From Myroides odoratus (GTDB taxonomy: Bacteria; Bacteroidota; Bacteroidia; Flavobacteriales; Flavobacteriaceae): DNA of 51,552 nucleotides. The stretch spans positions 1 to 51,552 of the forward strand of contig NZ_LROZ01000024.1 of assembly GCF_001549985.1 (NCBI RefSeq), in the 5' to 3' direction. Below the pieces are notes generated by a model. That model was not told the DNA's origin and did not search any database. It saw only the letters and a list, made by a program, of their open reading frames with translations. This document shows positions 18,145 through 26,194 of the stretch, piece after piece. The translations under genes and the position numbers were made by a program. The stretch's first letter is position 1. Each line of letters begins with the position of its first letter.

Positions 18145-19941
18145 ATGACACAAATTAGGAATATTGCAATTATCGCACACGTTGACCATGGTAAGACTAC
18201 AATGGTTGATAAGATATTACACCACTGTCAGTTATTTCGTGAAAATGAAACTTCTGGAGAGTTGATTTTAGATAACGAGGATATCGAAAGAGAAAGAGGA
18301 ATTACAATCGTTTCAAAAAACGTATCTGTAAGTTATAAAGGAACTAAAATTAATATTATCGATACTCCAGGACACGCGGATTTTGGTGGAGAAGTAGAGC
18401 GTGTATTGAATATGGCTGATGGTGTTCTTTTAATTGTAGATGCTTTTGAAGGACCAATGCCACAAACTCGATTTGTACTACAAAAAGCAATTAGCTTAGG
18501 GTTAAAACCATGTGTAGTAATCAATAAAGTTGACAAAGAAAACTGTACACCAGAAGAAGTACACGAAAAAGTATTCGACTTAATGTTCGAATTAGGTGCT
18601 GAAGAATGGCAAATGGATTTCCCTGCAGTTTATGGTTCAGCTAAAAACAACTGGATGTCTACAGATTGGAAACAGCAAACAGATTCTTTTGAACCATTAT
18701 TAGATATGGTTTTAGAGCATATCCCTGCTGCTGAAGTAAGAGAAGGTTCTCCACAAATGTTGATTACTTCATTGGATTATTCAACGTTTACAGGACGTAT
18801 CGCTATTGGTCGTTTACACCGTGGAATCTTAAAAGAAGGAATGAATATTTCTTTAATTAAGAGAGATGGTAAAATCGTAAAATCTAAAATTAAAGAATTA
18901 CATACATTCGAAGGTTTAGGTCGTAAAAAAGTTAGTGAAGTATATGCTGGTGATATTTGTGCGGTTGTAGGAATCGAAGGATTTGAGATTGGAGATGTTA
19001 TTGCTGATTTCGAAAATCCAGAAGCATTGCCAACTATCACAATTGATGAGCCAACAATGAGTATGTTATTCACAATTAACGACTCTCCATTCTTTGGTAA
19101 AGAAGGTAAATATGTTACTTCTCGTCACATTAAGGATCGTTTAAATAAAGAATTAGAGAAAAACTTAGCGTTGCGTGTGAACGAAACGGATAGTGCGGAT
19201 AAATTTATGGTATTCGGACGTGGTGTATTACACTTATCTGTTTTGATTGAAACAATGCGTCGTGAAGGATATGAACTTCAAATTGGTCAACCACAAGTAA
19301 TCATCAAAGAAATTGATGGTGTAAAATGTGAGCCAATAGAGGAGTTAACAATTGATATTCCAGAGAACTTATCAGGACGTGGAGTAGAATATGTGACTTT
19401 GAAAAAAGGAGAAATGTTAAGTATGGAACCAAAAGGGGACCGTATGATCATCAAATTCTTAGTGCCTTCTAGAGGTATTATTGGTTTGAGAAATCAATTG
19501 TTAACAGCAACAGCTGGTGAGGCAATTATGTCACACCGTTTCTTAGAATATCAACCATACAAAGGAGAAATCGCTGGTCGTATCAATGGTTCGTTAATCT
19601 CTATGGAAAATGGAAAAGCAATTCCTTATTCTATTGATAAATTACAAGATCGCGGTAAGTTCTTCGTTGATCCTAACGAAGATATTTACGAAGGTCAAGT
19701 TATCGGTGAAAACTCTCGTGGAGATGATATGACAGTAAACGTTACAAAAACGAAAAAGTTAACAAACGTTCGTGCATCTGGATCAGATGATAAAGCAAAA
19801 ATTGTTCCTGCAATTAAATTCTCATTAGAGGAAGCTTTAGAGTACATTCAAAAAGACGAATACGTTGAGGTAACACCAAAATCACTTCGTTTAAGAAAAA
19901 TTTTCTTAAAAGAAACAGATCGTAAGAGAAATAAAATCTAA
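18145..19941 (+). CDS. typA: Ribosome-associated GTPase TypA/BipA
   Basis: 598 residues, normal length. G motifs: AHVDHGKT at 11-18, RGITI near 51, DTPGH at 73-77, NKVD at 127-130. The GTPase domain is followed by translation-factor domain II, EF-G-like domains III and V, and the TypA-specific C-terminal domain. It binds 70S ribosomes and helps 50S assembly and stress adaptation, including growth at low temperature. Transcription probably starts at a near-consensus element TACATTTC (18105-18112). Confidence 0.96.
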   Translation: MTQIRNIAIIAHVDHGKTTMVDKILHHCQLFRENETSGELILDNEDIERERGITIVSKNVSVSYKGTKINIIDTPGHADFGGEVERVLNMADGVLLIVDAFEGPMPQTRFVLQKAISLGLKPCVVINKVDKENCTPEEVHEKVFDLMFELGAEEWQMDFPAVYGSAKNNWMSTDWKQQTDSFEPLLDMVLEHIPAAEVREGSPQMLITSLDYSTFTGRIAIGRLHRGILKEGMNISLIKRDGKIVKSKIKELHTFEGLGRKKVSEVYAGDICAVVGIEGFEIGDVIADFENPEALPTITIDEPTMSMLFTINDSPFFGKEGKYVTSRHIKDRLNKELEKNLALRVNETDSADKFMVFGRGVLHLSVLIETMRREGYELQIGQPQVIIKEIDGVKCEPIEELTIDIPENLSGRGVEYVTLKKGEMLSMEPKGDRMIIKFLVPSRGIIGLRNQLLTATAGEAIMSHRFLEYQPYKGEIAGRINGSLISMENGKAIPYSIDKLQDRGKFFVDPNEDIYEGQVIGENSRGDDMTVNVTKTKKLTNVRASGSDDKAKIVPAIKFSLEEALEYIQKDEYVEVTPKSLRLRKIFLKETDRKRNKI

Positions 19942-19966
19942 GCGTTTAATCGTTTTTTGATACTAA

Positions 19967-20000
19967 AATCCAGAGGAACAATTCCTCTGGATTTTTTTTT
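19967..20000 (+). terminator. Terminator after typA
   Basis: A perfect 12-bp stem (19967-19978 with 19982-19993, arm AATCCAGAGGAA) is followed by a T-run. Confidence 0.85.
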
Positions 20001-20165
20001 GCAGCATTAGAAACCAATAAAATAACTGTGCATTCTTTTTAAGTGAATAAGTATTTTATTGTATGTCTACCTGATTGCTTTTTGTTATTTATACTTGAAT
20101 GTTGTTTGTTTTTTAACAAAAAATTAATATATACCTAATGTAGATGTTGCGGTAAAAAACGTTAT

Positions 20166-21155
20166 TTGTGGAATGTAAATTTTAGTTTCTTGAATAATCT
20201 ACTAAATCAGAGGGAGAATTTGAATGTGTTTTATATTGTTCAAGCCCATACAAATCCTGAACAACTTAAACGACTCATTGATCGTTTATATGCGCCGAAT
20301 GTTCGTTTTCTTGTTCACATTGATTTGAAAAGTGATCTTACTCTTTTCCAATCAGCTTGTGAGGGAGATTATATTCGATTTATTGACAATCGAGTGAATT
20401 GCATATGGGGTGATTTTTCACAAGTTCAAGCTACTTTAAATCTTATTCAGGGGTTGGCTGAGTATCAACCTTCACCTTTTGATCGTGTAGTACTTATTAG
20501 TGGTCAAGATTATCCACTTCAATCAGCTGCTGCTATTCAGACCTTTTATGAAGAACATCAAGCGGTCGATTTTATTGAAAAGTTTGTTGCGCAAGAAGTA
20601 CACCCTCGTCCCTACCTTAATTTTAGAGGATTTAAAGTGAATAAAAGCGATAAAAGAGGAGCGTATGTTATTTTCAAAAAGCATAAAATATCCGGTTTGT
20701 ATAAGTCTATTTTTAAAGGATGCTTTAAGTTTTCGTATGTAAAGTATTTATTTACACAAAAGGAATTAGACCCCTCCATCGTTTTTTATAAAGGATCTTC
20801 TTGGTGGGCATTAAGGTATGATACTTTAGAGAAAATCATGACCTTGTATCAAGAAAACTACGAGGAATACTATTATTTTTTTAAGACCAGTTTTTGTGCA
20901 GATGAATATTTTTTTCAGACACTCTTAACCGAGGTAATGAAAAAGGATCCTGTTATTCAAGTTGAGGGCGTTTTGACTTTTGTCGATTGGGATAGAAAAG
21001 GAGTGCCTTTACCTGTTACTTTTTCTATGGAAGATTGTGAACTTTTACAACAAGCTGCACATAAAGGTTATTTATATGCTAGGAAGTTTAATCCCCAACT
21101 AGATGCACAAATTCTAACTTGGCTAGATCAGGAATTATTGATTGATAAAAGGTAA
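20166..21155 (+). CDS. GT14-like beta-1,6-N-acetylglucosaminyltransferase (core-2/I-branching enzyme type)
   Basis: 329 residues from the longest start, a TTG. No ATG exists in frame near the 5' end. An AGAGGGAG stretch at 20209-20216 and the family's usual beginning (xxYIVQAHTNPEQLKRLI) favour a shorter form starting at TTG 20220 or GTG 20226. Family features: IVQAH near the start, LVHIDLKSD, RVVLISGQDYPLQS, FYKGSSWWALRYDTLEKI and FCADEYFFQTLL. These resemble bacterial members of the branching-enzyme family that act on surface polysaccharides. No transmembrane segment, so cytoplasmic. No polysaccharide cluster surrounds it, so the acceptor is unknown. Confidence 0.8.
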   Translation: MWNVNFSFLNNLLNQRENLNVFYIVQAHTNPEQLKRLIDRLYAPNVRFLVHIDLKSDLTLFQSACEGDYIRFIDNRVNCIWGDFSQVQATLNLIQGLAEYQPSPFDRVVLISGQDYPLQSAAAIQTFYEEHQAVDFIEKFVAQEVHPRPYLNFRGFKVNKSDKRGAYVIFKKHKISGLYKSIFKGCFKFSYVKYLFTQKELDPSIVFYKGSSWWALRYDTLEKIMTLYQENYEEYYYFFKTSFCADEYFFQTLLTEVMKKDPVIQVEGVLTFVDWDRKGVPLPVTFSMEDCELLQQAAHKGYLYARKFNPQLDAQILTWLDQELLIDKR

Positions 21156-21215
21156 AGCTAAGAAGAAGACTTGTGGAATAAGTGTTTAGAAAAAGGGAGA
21201 TTCATGTTTTTACCT

Positions 21216-21223
21216 TATCTTTG
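21216..21223 (+). promoter_or_regulatory. Promoter -7 element of queE
   Basis: TATCTTTG matches TAnnTTTG, 56 bases before the queE ATG. Confidence 0.6.
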
Positions 21224-21279
21224 CAGCGTAATTTTATTTTTGAAAAATAAAGATTACTAGTAAAAATAATTAGTTTAAT

Positions 21280-21915
21280 ATGATACAGGAAAACCTAGAA
21301 AATAAGGCATTAGAAGAAGGACGCGTATTGCCTTTGATGGAACAGTTTTACACGATTCAAGGGGAAGGTTTTTATTCGGGTCATGCGGCTTATTTTATTC
21401 GTTTAGGAGGATGTGATGTGGGGTGCCATTGGTGTGATGTGAAAGAAAGTTGGGATGCTGAATTACATCCATTGACAGCAGTTGAAAAAATCGTTTCTGA
21501 TGCATCAGCTGTAGCTAATTTAGCTGTTATTACAGGAGGTGAGCCTTTGATGTATAACTTAGATTATCTAACGAAAAAATTAAAAGAAGCAGGCTTAAAA
21601 ACCAATATAGAAACTTCAGGTGCTTACGAAATGTCAGGCGATTTTGACTGGGTTTGCTTGTCTCCAAAGAAAGCGAAACTTCCGACAGCTAGTGCTTATG
21701 CTGCTGCGAATGAATTAAAAGTAGTGATTTACAACAAACACGATTTTATTTTTGCAGAAGAACAAGCCGCTAAAGTCAATAAAGATGCTTTGCTTTTGTT
21801 GCAAACTGAATGGAGTAAACGCGCGGTAATGATGCCTTTGATTATTGAATATGTCAAGCGAAATCCACAGTGGAAAATTTCATTACAAACGCATAAATAC
21901 TTGGATATTCCTTAA
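21280..21915 (+). CDS. queE: 7-carboxy-7-deazaguanine synthase QueE
   Basis: 211 residues. Radical-SAM enzyme that converts 6-carboxy-tetrahydropterin to 7-carboxy-7-deazaguanine, an intermediate of queuosine in tRNA. The cluster motif is C-x3-C-x2-C (GGCDVGCHWCD, Cys at 45, 49 and 52), embedded in FYTIQGEGFYSG...FIRLGGC, with ITGGEPLMY and SPKKAKLP further on. These are QueE hallmarks. The other que genes are not in this window. A DUF2059 gene follows after 38 bases without a terminator between them, so the two may share a transcript. Confidence 0.94.
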   Translation: MIQENLENKALEEGRVLPLMEQFYTIQGEGFYSGHAAYFIRLGGCDVGCHWCDVKESWDAELHPLTAVEKIVSDASAVANLAVITGGEPLMYNLDYLTKKLKEAGLKTNIETSGAYEMSGDFDWVCLSPKKAKLPTASAYAAANELKVVIYNKHDFIFAEEQAAKVNKDALLLLQTEWSKRAVMMPLIIEYVKRNPQWKISLQTHKYLDIP

Positions 21916-21953
21916 CATAGCTTTATATTTACTCCTCCAAAAGAATAATAATT

Positions 21954-22361
21954 ATGAAAAAAATTGTAATCGTAGCTGCATTTATGTTAGCGGGACATTT
22001 CGGTTTTGCGCAGGATGCTGCTTACAAAGCGGATGCTGAGAAATATATGGAAGTTAGTGGACAAATGAAAGCTTTTGACTATATGACAGAAGATATCATC
22101 CAAAATATTCCAGAAGCAAAAAGAGGGGAATTTAAAAAAGAATTCGATGTAAGTTTGAAAGAGTTCAAATCAAACATGGCCGATATTTACGTTCAAGAGT
22201 TTACACATAATGAAATCAAAGAATTGATTAAATTATATGAAACGCCAGTTGGAAAAAAATTATACGAAAAAAATAAAGTTTTGTATGATAAAGGACAACA
22301 AGTTGGAATGGAATGGGGCGCTAGCATTCAATCCATCATGATGAAATACATGGAAATGTAA
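21954..22361 (+). CDS. Secreted DUF2059 family protein
   Basis: 135 residues with a signal peptide ending at FGFAQDA. The mature part is helical; FTHNEIKELIKLYETPVGKKLYEK is the characteristic DUF2059 core. Function is unknown in this family; it is probably periplasmic. It ends at a shared terminator with the convergent methyltransferase gene. Confidence 0.85.
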   Translation: MKKIVIVAAFMLAGHFGFAQDAAYKADAEKYMEVSGQMKAFDYMTEDIIQNIPEAKRGEFKKEFDVSLKEFKSNMADIYVQEFTHNEIKELIKLYETPVGKKLYEKNKVLYDKGQQVGMEWGASIQSIMMKYMEM

Positions 22362-22371
22362 ATCAAGATAC

Positions 22372-22406
22372 AAAAAAAGCCTAAGCATATTGCTTAGGCT
22401 TTTTTT
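22372..22406. terminator. Bidirectional terminator between convergent genes
   Basis: A perfect 16-bp stem (22372-22387 with 22391-22406, core GCCTAAGCA) with A/T tracts on both sides. Confidence 0.88.
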
Positions 22407-22410
22407 GTAC

Positions 22411-23124
22411 TTAACGGTTAACCGTGAGTCGAGCAAGGTAATCAAAATTCTCTCCCTCGTATAGGATTTCGCAATTTAAACCACAACCATGTGCGGCGTT
22501 CTGCAGCGTATTATAGTCTAAATAGAGCCAAGGGAAGGCATCTTCTGTTTCTCCTTTATATTCCACGCTGAAAACTAATTCTCCATAATAATCTTTATTA
22601 TCCATCGGAATCCATTTTCCACCGTCTTCATCTTCATCGAACATATAGATTAAATCGGAACTGTCAATTAAAATTTGCCCACCAGTAGCTAATAAGGTTT
22701 TTAGATGCTTTAAATAGGTAGTGATGTGAATCAATCTACCAAAAATTCCCGTTCCATTCATCAAGAGTAGAATGGTGTCGTATTGTTCATTCTTGATGTC
22801 CAAAATATTGGCCGTTTTAGTGTTTTTTACGCCTCTCAATTGACAGGCCTCAATGGCTTTGGGTGAAATATCAATAGCCGTAACATCTAAATTGTTGTCT
22901 TGTAAATAAAGCGCATGTGAACCTGCACCACAGCCTACATCTAAAATTTTTCCCTTACTTTTTTTCAAGGCAATTTGCTCCAATTCAGGCATGTCCTTAT
23001 AGGAGCGAAACCAATAGGAAACTTCCATTTCCTCTGCTTCCGATATATCTGTTTCTGTGAGAATTACTGCTGGTTCTTTCGTGATTTGATACTCTAATAT
23101 TGCTTGGCCAATAAGGTCTTTCAT
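22411..23124 (-). CDS. Class I SAM-dependent methyltransferase
   Basis: 237 residues from ATG 23124; the open frame continues upstream into the divergent gene, which argues for this later start. The SAM-binding motif is ILDVGCGAGSHALYL near residues 58-72, followed by VTAIDISPKAIEAC and YDTILLLMNGTGIFG. The C-terminal half includes a long acidic loop (FDEDEDGGKW). It resembles small-molecule methyltransferases of the Methyltransf_11/25 group, but no substrate can be named. Divergent from the cysteine-cluster gene with 67 bases between. Confidence 0.88.
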   Translation of the reverse strand: MKDLIGQAILEYQITKEPAVILTETDISEAEEMEVSYWFRSYKDMPELEQIALKKSKGKILDVGCGAGSHALYLQDNNLDVTAIDISPKAIEACQLRGVKNTKTANILDIKNEQYDTILLLMNGTGIFGRLIHITTYLKHLKTLLATGGQILIDSSDLIYMFDEDEDGGKWIPMDNKDYYGELVFSVEYKGETEDAFPWLYLDYNTLQNAAHGCGLNCEILYEGENFDYLARLTVNR

Positions 23125-23164
23125 TTTTTTGTTGATTTTTGATCTATAAAAAAGGGAGTTGTTG

Positions 23165-23172
23165 TAATTTTG
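23165..23172 (+). promoter_or_regulatory. Promoter -7 element of the YkgJ-type gene
   Basis: TAATTTTG matches TAnnTTTG, 19 bases before the ATG at 23192, implying a very short leader. Confidence 0.6.
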
Positions 23173-23191
23173 TCCTTCAAAATATAGAGGA

Positions 23192-23689
23192 ATGGATAAA
23201 ATACTGCAACAGCTTCCAAAGTTAGCCAAAGATAAGCATAATGAGAACAAAAAATATTTGGCAAAGCTACAAAAGAAAGCACCGAAAGATCTGGATTATC
23301 AAATGCAAGAAATCCACAATGCAGTATTTAAAAAGACAGACTGTTTATCTTGTGCCAATTGTTGTAAGACAACGGGACCTTTATTTACTAGTGCAGATAT
23401 TGAGCGAATCAGCAAGCATTTGCGTCTCAAACCCCAACAATTTATCGACCAATATTTGAAAATTGACGAAGATAATGACTATGTTTTGCAACAAGTGCCT
23501 TGTACTTTTTTGGATGCAGAAAACTATTGTATAATTTACGATGTGCGTCCTAAGGCATGCAGAGAATATCCTCATACAGATCGCAAGAAGTTTCAGCAAA
23601 TTGCCAATCTAACCTTAGAGAATGTAGCTATTTGTCCAGCTGCTTATGAAGTAGTGGAACAAATGAAAAAGAAAATTATGGTAAAATAG
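23192..23689 (+). CDS. YkgJ-type cysteine-cluster (zinc/iron-chelating) protein
   Basis: 165 residues. The motif C-x2-C-x2-CC (CLSCANCC, Cys at 51, 54, 57 and 58) followed by PLFTSADIERISKHL, then VPCTFLD, YCIIYDVRPKACREYP and ICPAAYEV gives the eight-Cys pattern of the UPF0153/CxxCxxCC family. The cluster binds a metal. Members are widespread, and their reaction is not established as far as I know. Cytoplasmic, single gene. Confidence 0.88.
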   Translation: MDKILQQLPKLAKDKHNENKKYLAKLQKKAPKDLDYQMQEIHNAVFKKTDCLSCANCCKTTGPLFTSADIERISKHLRLKPQQFIDQYLKIDEDNDYVLQQVPCTFLDAENYCIIYDVRPKACREYPHTDRKKFQQIANLTLENVAICPAAYEVVEQMKKKIMVK

Positions 23690-23695
23690 GAAGGA

Positions 23696-23911
23696 TTAAA
23701 TGAAGAAATGATCCTCGTCTGAATCGTCAAAAAGGGTAGAAGCTTCTTCTGTAAGGTCTTCAATTTTTGCTGAGAAATAGTCGATAATATCTAAAACGAC
23801 TTCTTTTATTTTTTCAAAAATGCTCCATGCATCGTCTAAATAATCTTTGATTAATTGAAAGAAGTCAAGAATTCCATCGATTAAATTCACTATATATTCT
23901 CCTAAGTTCAT
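23696..23911 (-). CDS. Small acidic amphipathic protein
   Basis: 71 residues from ATG 23911 (an 80-residue form would start inside the promoter). The sequence is MNLGEYIVNLIDGILDFFQL and onward, a series of amphipathic helices with many Ile, Leu, Phe, Asp and Glu, ending in an acidic tail DDSDEDHFFI. No signal peptide and no family recognised. A perfect -7 element 25 bases upstream makes this a plausible real gene rather than a chance frame. It ends six bases past the YkgJ-type stop on the other strand. Confidence 0.55.
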   Translation of the reverse strand: MNLGEYIVNLIDGILDFFQLIKDYLDDAWSIFEKIKEVVLDIIDYFSAKIEDLTEEASTLFDDSDEDHFFI

Positions 23912-23935
23912 AACACAGTTTGTATTAGTTTTACT

Positions 23936-23943
23936 CAAATGTA
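23936..23943 (-). promoter_or_regulatory. Promoter -7 element of the small acidic protein gene
   Basis: The minus strand reads TACATTTG (TAnnTTTG), 24 bases before the ATG at 23911. Confidence 0.55.
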
Positions 23944-23980
23944 AGTAAAAAAAACAAGGTGAAGTGCGATGAATTGCAAT

Positions 23981-24742
23981 TTAACTCAACCAATCTTTCA
24001 ATAAGGGAATGTGTGCTTTGCTAACGAAAATAGGGTATTGGTCGTCACTTTGTACGTTTAAAACCAGTTCTATTTTCTGGCTTGTATGGCGAATAACTTC
24101 TTTGATTGCGTGGATATTGACAATAAAACTGCGATTAATTTTAAAGAAAGTTTTAGCATCTAATTTGTCAATGACATCTTTAATAGTATCGTCATAAATG
24201 AAGCGTTCCTCTTGAAAGGTATGTAAAAATAAATGTTTACCAGAAGCAAATAAATAAGCTATTTCTGGGGTTTCTATTGATTTTAATCGGTGTCCATCGT
24301 GAATTAAAAAACGATCTTTAAGTTTATTATTCGCTGTTTCTGCGTTTTCCTGTTTAGGAAGTTGTTCTTCTTGTAAACGCTTGGTAATGGTTACATATTT
24401 GAGGAGCACCTCGTCTAGTGCATATTTATCAAAAGGCTTGAGTATATATCCTATAGCAAATTGTTTGAAGGCTTCAATGGCGTAGTTATCATAAGCTGTA
24501 ATAAAAACAACTGGGCTTTTAACTGCAATTTTATCAAAGATTTCTAAACTTTTTCCATCGCCTAAGTGAATATCCATGAAGATAAGATCAACGGTATGTT
24601 GAAAAAAGAAAGTCGTCGCTTCTTTGATAGAAGAAAGCATGACAATATCATGAACCGCAACAGGAAGGATGTCTTGGGTAAGTAATAATTTCTTTAGATA
24701 ATTTGCTGCTAGAGCTTCATCTTCAACTATGGCTATACGCAC
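23981..24742 (-). CDS. LytTR-type response regulator
   Basis: 253 residues. Receiver domain at 1-120: acidic pair EDE at 7-9, phospho-acceptor Asp 57 in LIFMDIHL, Thr 82 in VFITAYD and Lys 102 in LKPFDK. A LytTR DNA-binding domain follows from about 145 to the end, with FLIHDGHRLKSIETPEIAYL and FFKINRSFIVNIHAI. It binds DNA as paired direct repeats in related systems. The likely partner is the LytS-type kinase at 32280, with the protease-SusC-SusD unit between the two genes on the same strand. A hairpin separates it from susD, so it is probably transcribed mainly on its own. Confidence 0.93.
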   Translation of the reverse strand: MRIAIVEDEALAANYLKKLLLTQDILPVAVHDIVMLSSIKEATTFFFQHTVDLIFMDIHLGDGKSLEIFDKIAVKSPVVFITAYDNYAIEAFKQFAIGYILKPFDKYALDEVLLKYVTITKRLQEEQLPKQENAETANNKLKDRFLIHDGHRLKSIETPEIAYLFASGKHLFLHTFQEERFIYDDTIKDVIDKLDAKTFFKINRSFIVNIHAIKEVIRHTSQKIELVLNVQSDDQYPIFVSKAHIPLLKDWLS

Positions 24743-24815
24743 TTTTTTTTGGTAAAAGTACTAAAAAGTTAGCCGTTCTAAAAATGAGATTTTTTTCGGT
24801 GAAGATAGACCATAA

Positions 24816-24843
24816 AAAAAGCTACCATTTCTGGTAGCTTTTT
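24816..24843 (-). terminator. Terminator after susD
   Basis: A perfect 12-bp stem (24816-24827 with 24832-24843, arm AAAAAGCTACCA) closes TTTC, followed by a T-run on the minus strand. Confidence 0.8.
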
Positions 24844-24856
24844 GCAGTGTCACCGG

Positions 24857-26182
24857 CTATAAATTTGGGTTGTTTTCTCTTGCTTTTCGTGGGAAAGGCA
24901 ACGTATAACGCGGATCGTTTTGTTGTAGTGTAAATTCTTCGTTACCTAGTTTGTGAACAATTTTCTTTTGATCTAATCTTCTCAAGTCAAACCAACGTTG
25001 ACCTTCAAAGGCAAACTCTCTGAAACGCTCTTCTAGGATATATTTTTTGTATGCTGTTTGGTCGAACGATTTTAGTTGTTCAAGGACAGCAGTTGCAGCT
25101 TCCGCTTTGTAACGATTTTCGATAATCGGCTGAAGGGTTGCTGTTGCTTGATCTAATTGATTTAAGAAGATATAAGCTTCCGCTTTGATGAAGTATAACT
25201 CAGCTGTTCGGAAGGAAATTTTAGTATCTCCATTTCCTGTTTTAACCAAGACTAGATTACCATTTAAATCATCAAAAGAAGAAGTATATCGAAGATCGTT
25301 TACTTGATCATAACTTGCTTTTAATTCTTCAGAGGCAAAAACAAATGATTTATATGATGTTTTAAATACATCTTCTAAATTCATAATTGATTCTACGGAT
25401 TTGAAGTGAGCAACAGATTCCTTGGTATCTGCATTTAAGTTTTGTAGTGTATTTTTGATTGCTAATGCACTTTGAGCACTCAAAATTGCAGCTTCAAATT
25501 TCTTTTGGTATAGATTTACACGTGCTTCTAAAGCAAAAAGAGCTAACTTAGAAAAACGGTAATTTGCGCCCGCATCATAAGTCATTACTTTTAATTTTGC
25601 TTTAGCAGCATCGATATCCAAATGAATTTGGTTGTATACTTCTGCTACGGTTGATTTAGGTCTTTTATTATCTAAATCTACTTCGTTTAAGATGACAATA
25701 CCTGGTTCTGTCGCAGCCGTAGCTGGATCAAACGGCTTAGCAAAGAAGTTTACTAAATCGAAATATGCCATAGCACGTAGCGCATGAGCCTCACCTAATA
25801 ATTGCTCTTTCGCATCGCCCGTTTGCATTGTCCCTGTACCATCGTTAATGGTTTGGTTGGCATAGAAAATAACTTTGTATAAGTCTTGGTACCCATACTC
25901 TCTTGTACCATCACTTGGACTTTGATCATTGTATACAAATACATCACGAATTTCAGCAAAGTCACTGTTGTCCATTACTGGTACTTGAACTTCATCTGTT
26001 CGTATGGTCGTTAGAGCCTTGTGACGAGGGTATGCAAAGTAAGCAGATGTCATTAATTTTCTATAATCATCTGTTGTTTTTGGAATAATTTTTCCTTCTG
26101 GTTCAATATCTAAGAACTTATCACAACTTATTGTTGATAAAGCTAAAGTTAGACATCCGATTATTAAAACTAATTTTTTCAT
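24857..26182 (-). CDS. SusD/RagB-family outer-membrane lipoprotein
   Basis: 441 residues from ATG 26182 (another ATG lies three codons earlier). The signal MKKLVLIIGCLTLALSTISC ends in a lipobox Cys. FLDIEPEGKIIP is the usual SusD opening, and the C-terminus EERFREFAFEGQRWFDLRRL is the SusD signature. It is the surface lid that binds substrate and passes it to the SusC channel. It starts 12 bases after the susC stop. Substrate unknown; the adjoining protease makes peptides a reasonable guess, as for RagAB. Confidence 0.95.
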   Translation of the reverse strand: MKKLVLIIGCLTLALSTISCDKFLDIEPEGKIIPKTTDDYRKLMTSAYFAYPRHKALTTIRTDEVQVPVMDNSDFAEIRDVFVYNDQSPSDGTREYGYQDLYKVIFYANQTINDGTGTMQTGDAKEQLLGEAHALRAMAYFDLVNFFAKPFDPATAATEPGIVILNEVDLDNKRPKSTVAEVYNQIHLDIDAAKAKLKVMTYDAGANYRFSKLALFALEARVNLYQKKFEAAILSAQSALAIKNTLQNLNADTKESVAHFKSVESIMNLEDVFKTSYKSFVFASEELKASYDQVNDLRYTSSFDDLNGNLVLVKTGNGDTKISFRTAELYFIKAEAYIFLNQLDQATATLQPIIENRYKAEAATAVLEQLKSFDQTAYKKYILEERFREFAFEGQRWFDLRRLDQKKIVHKLGNEEFTLQQNDPRYTLPFPRKARENNPNL

Positions 26183-26194
26183 GATACTCAAAGA

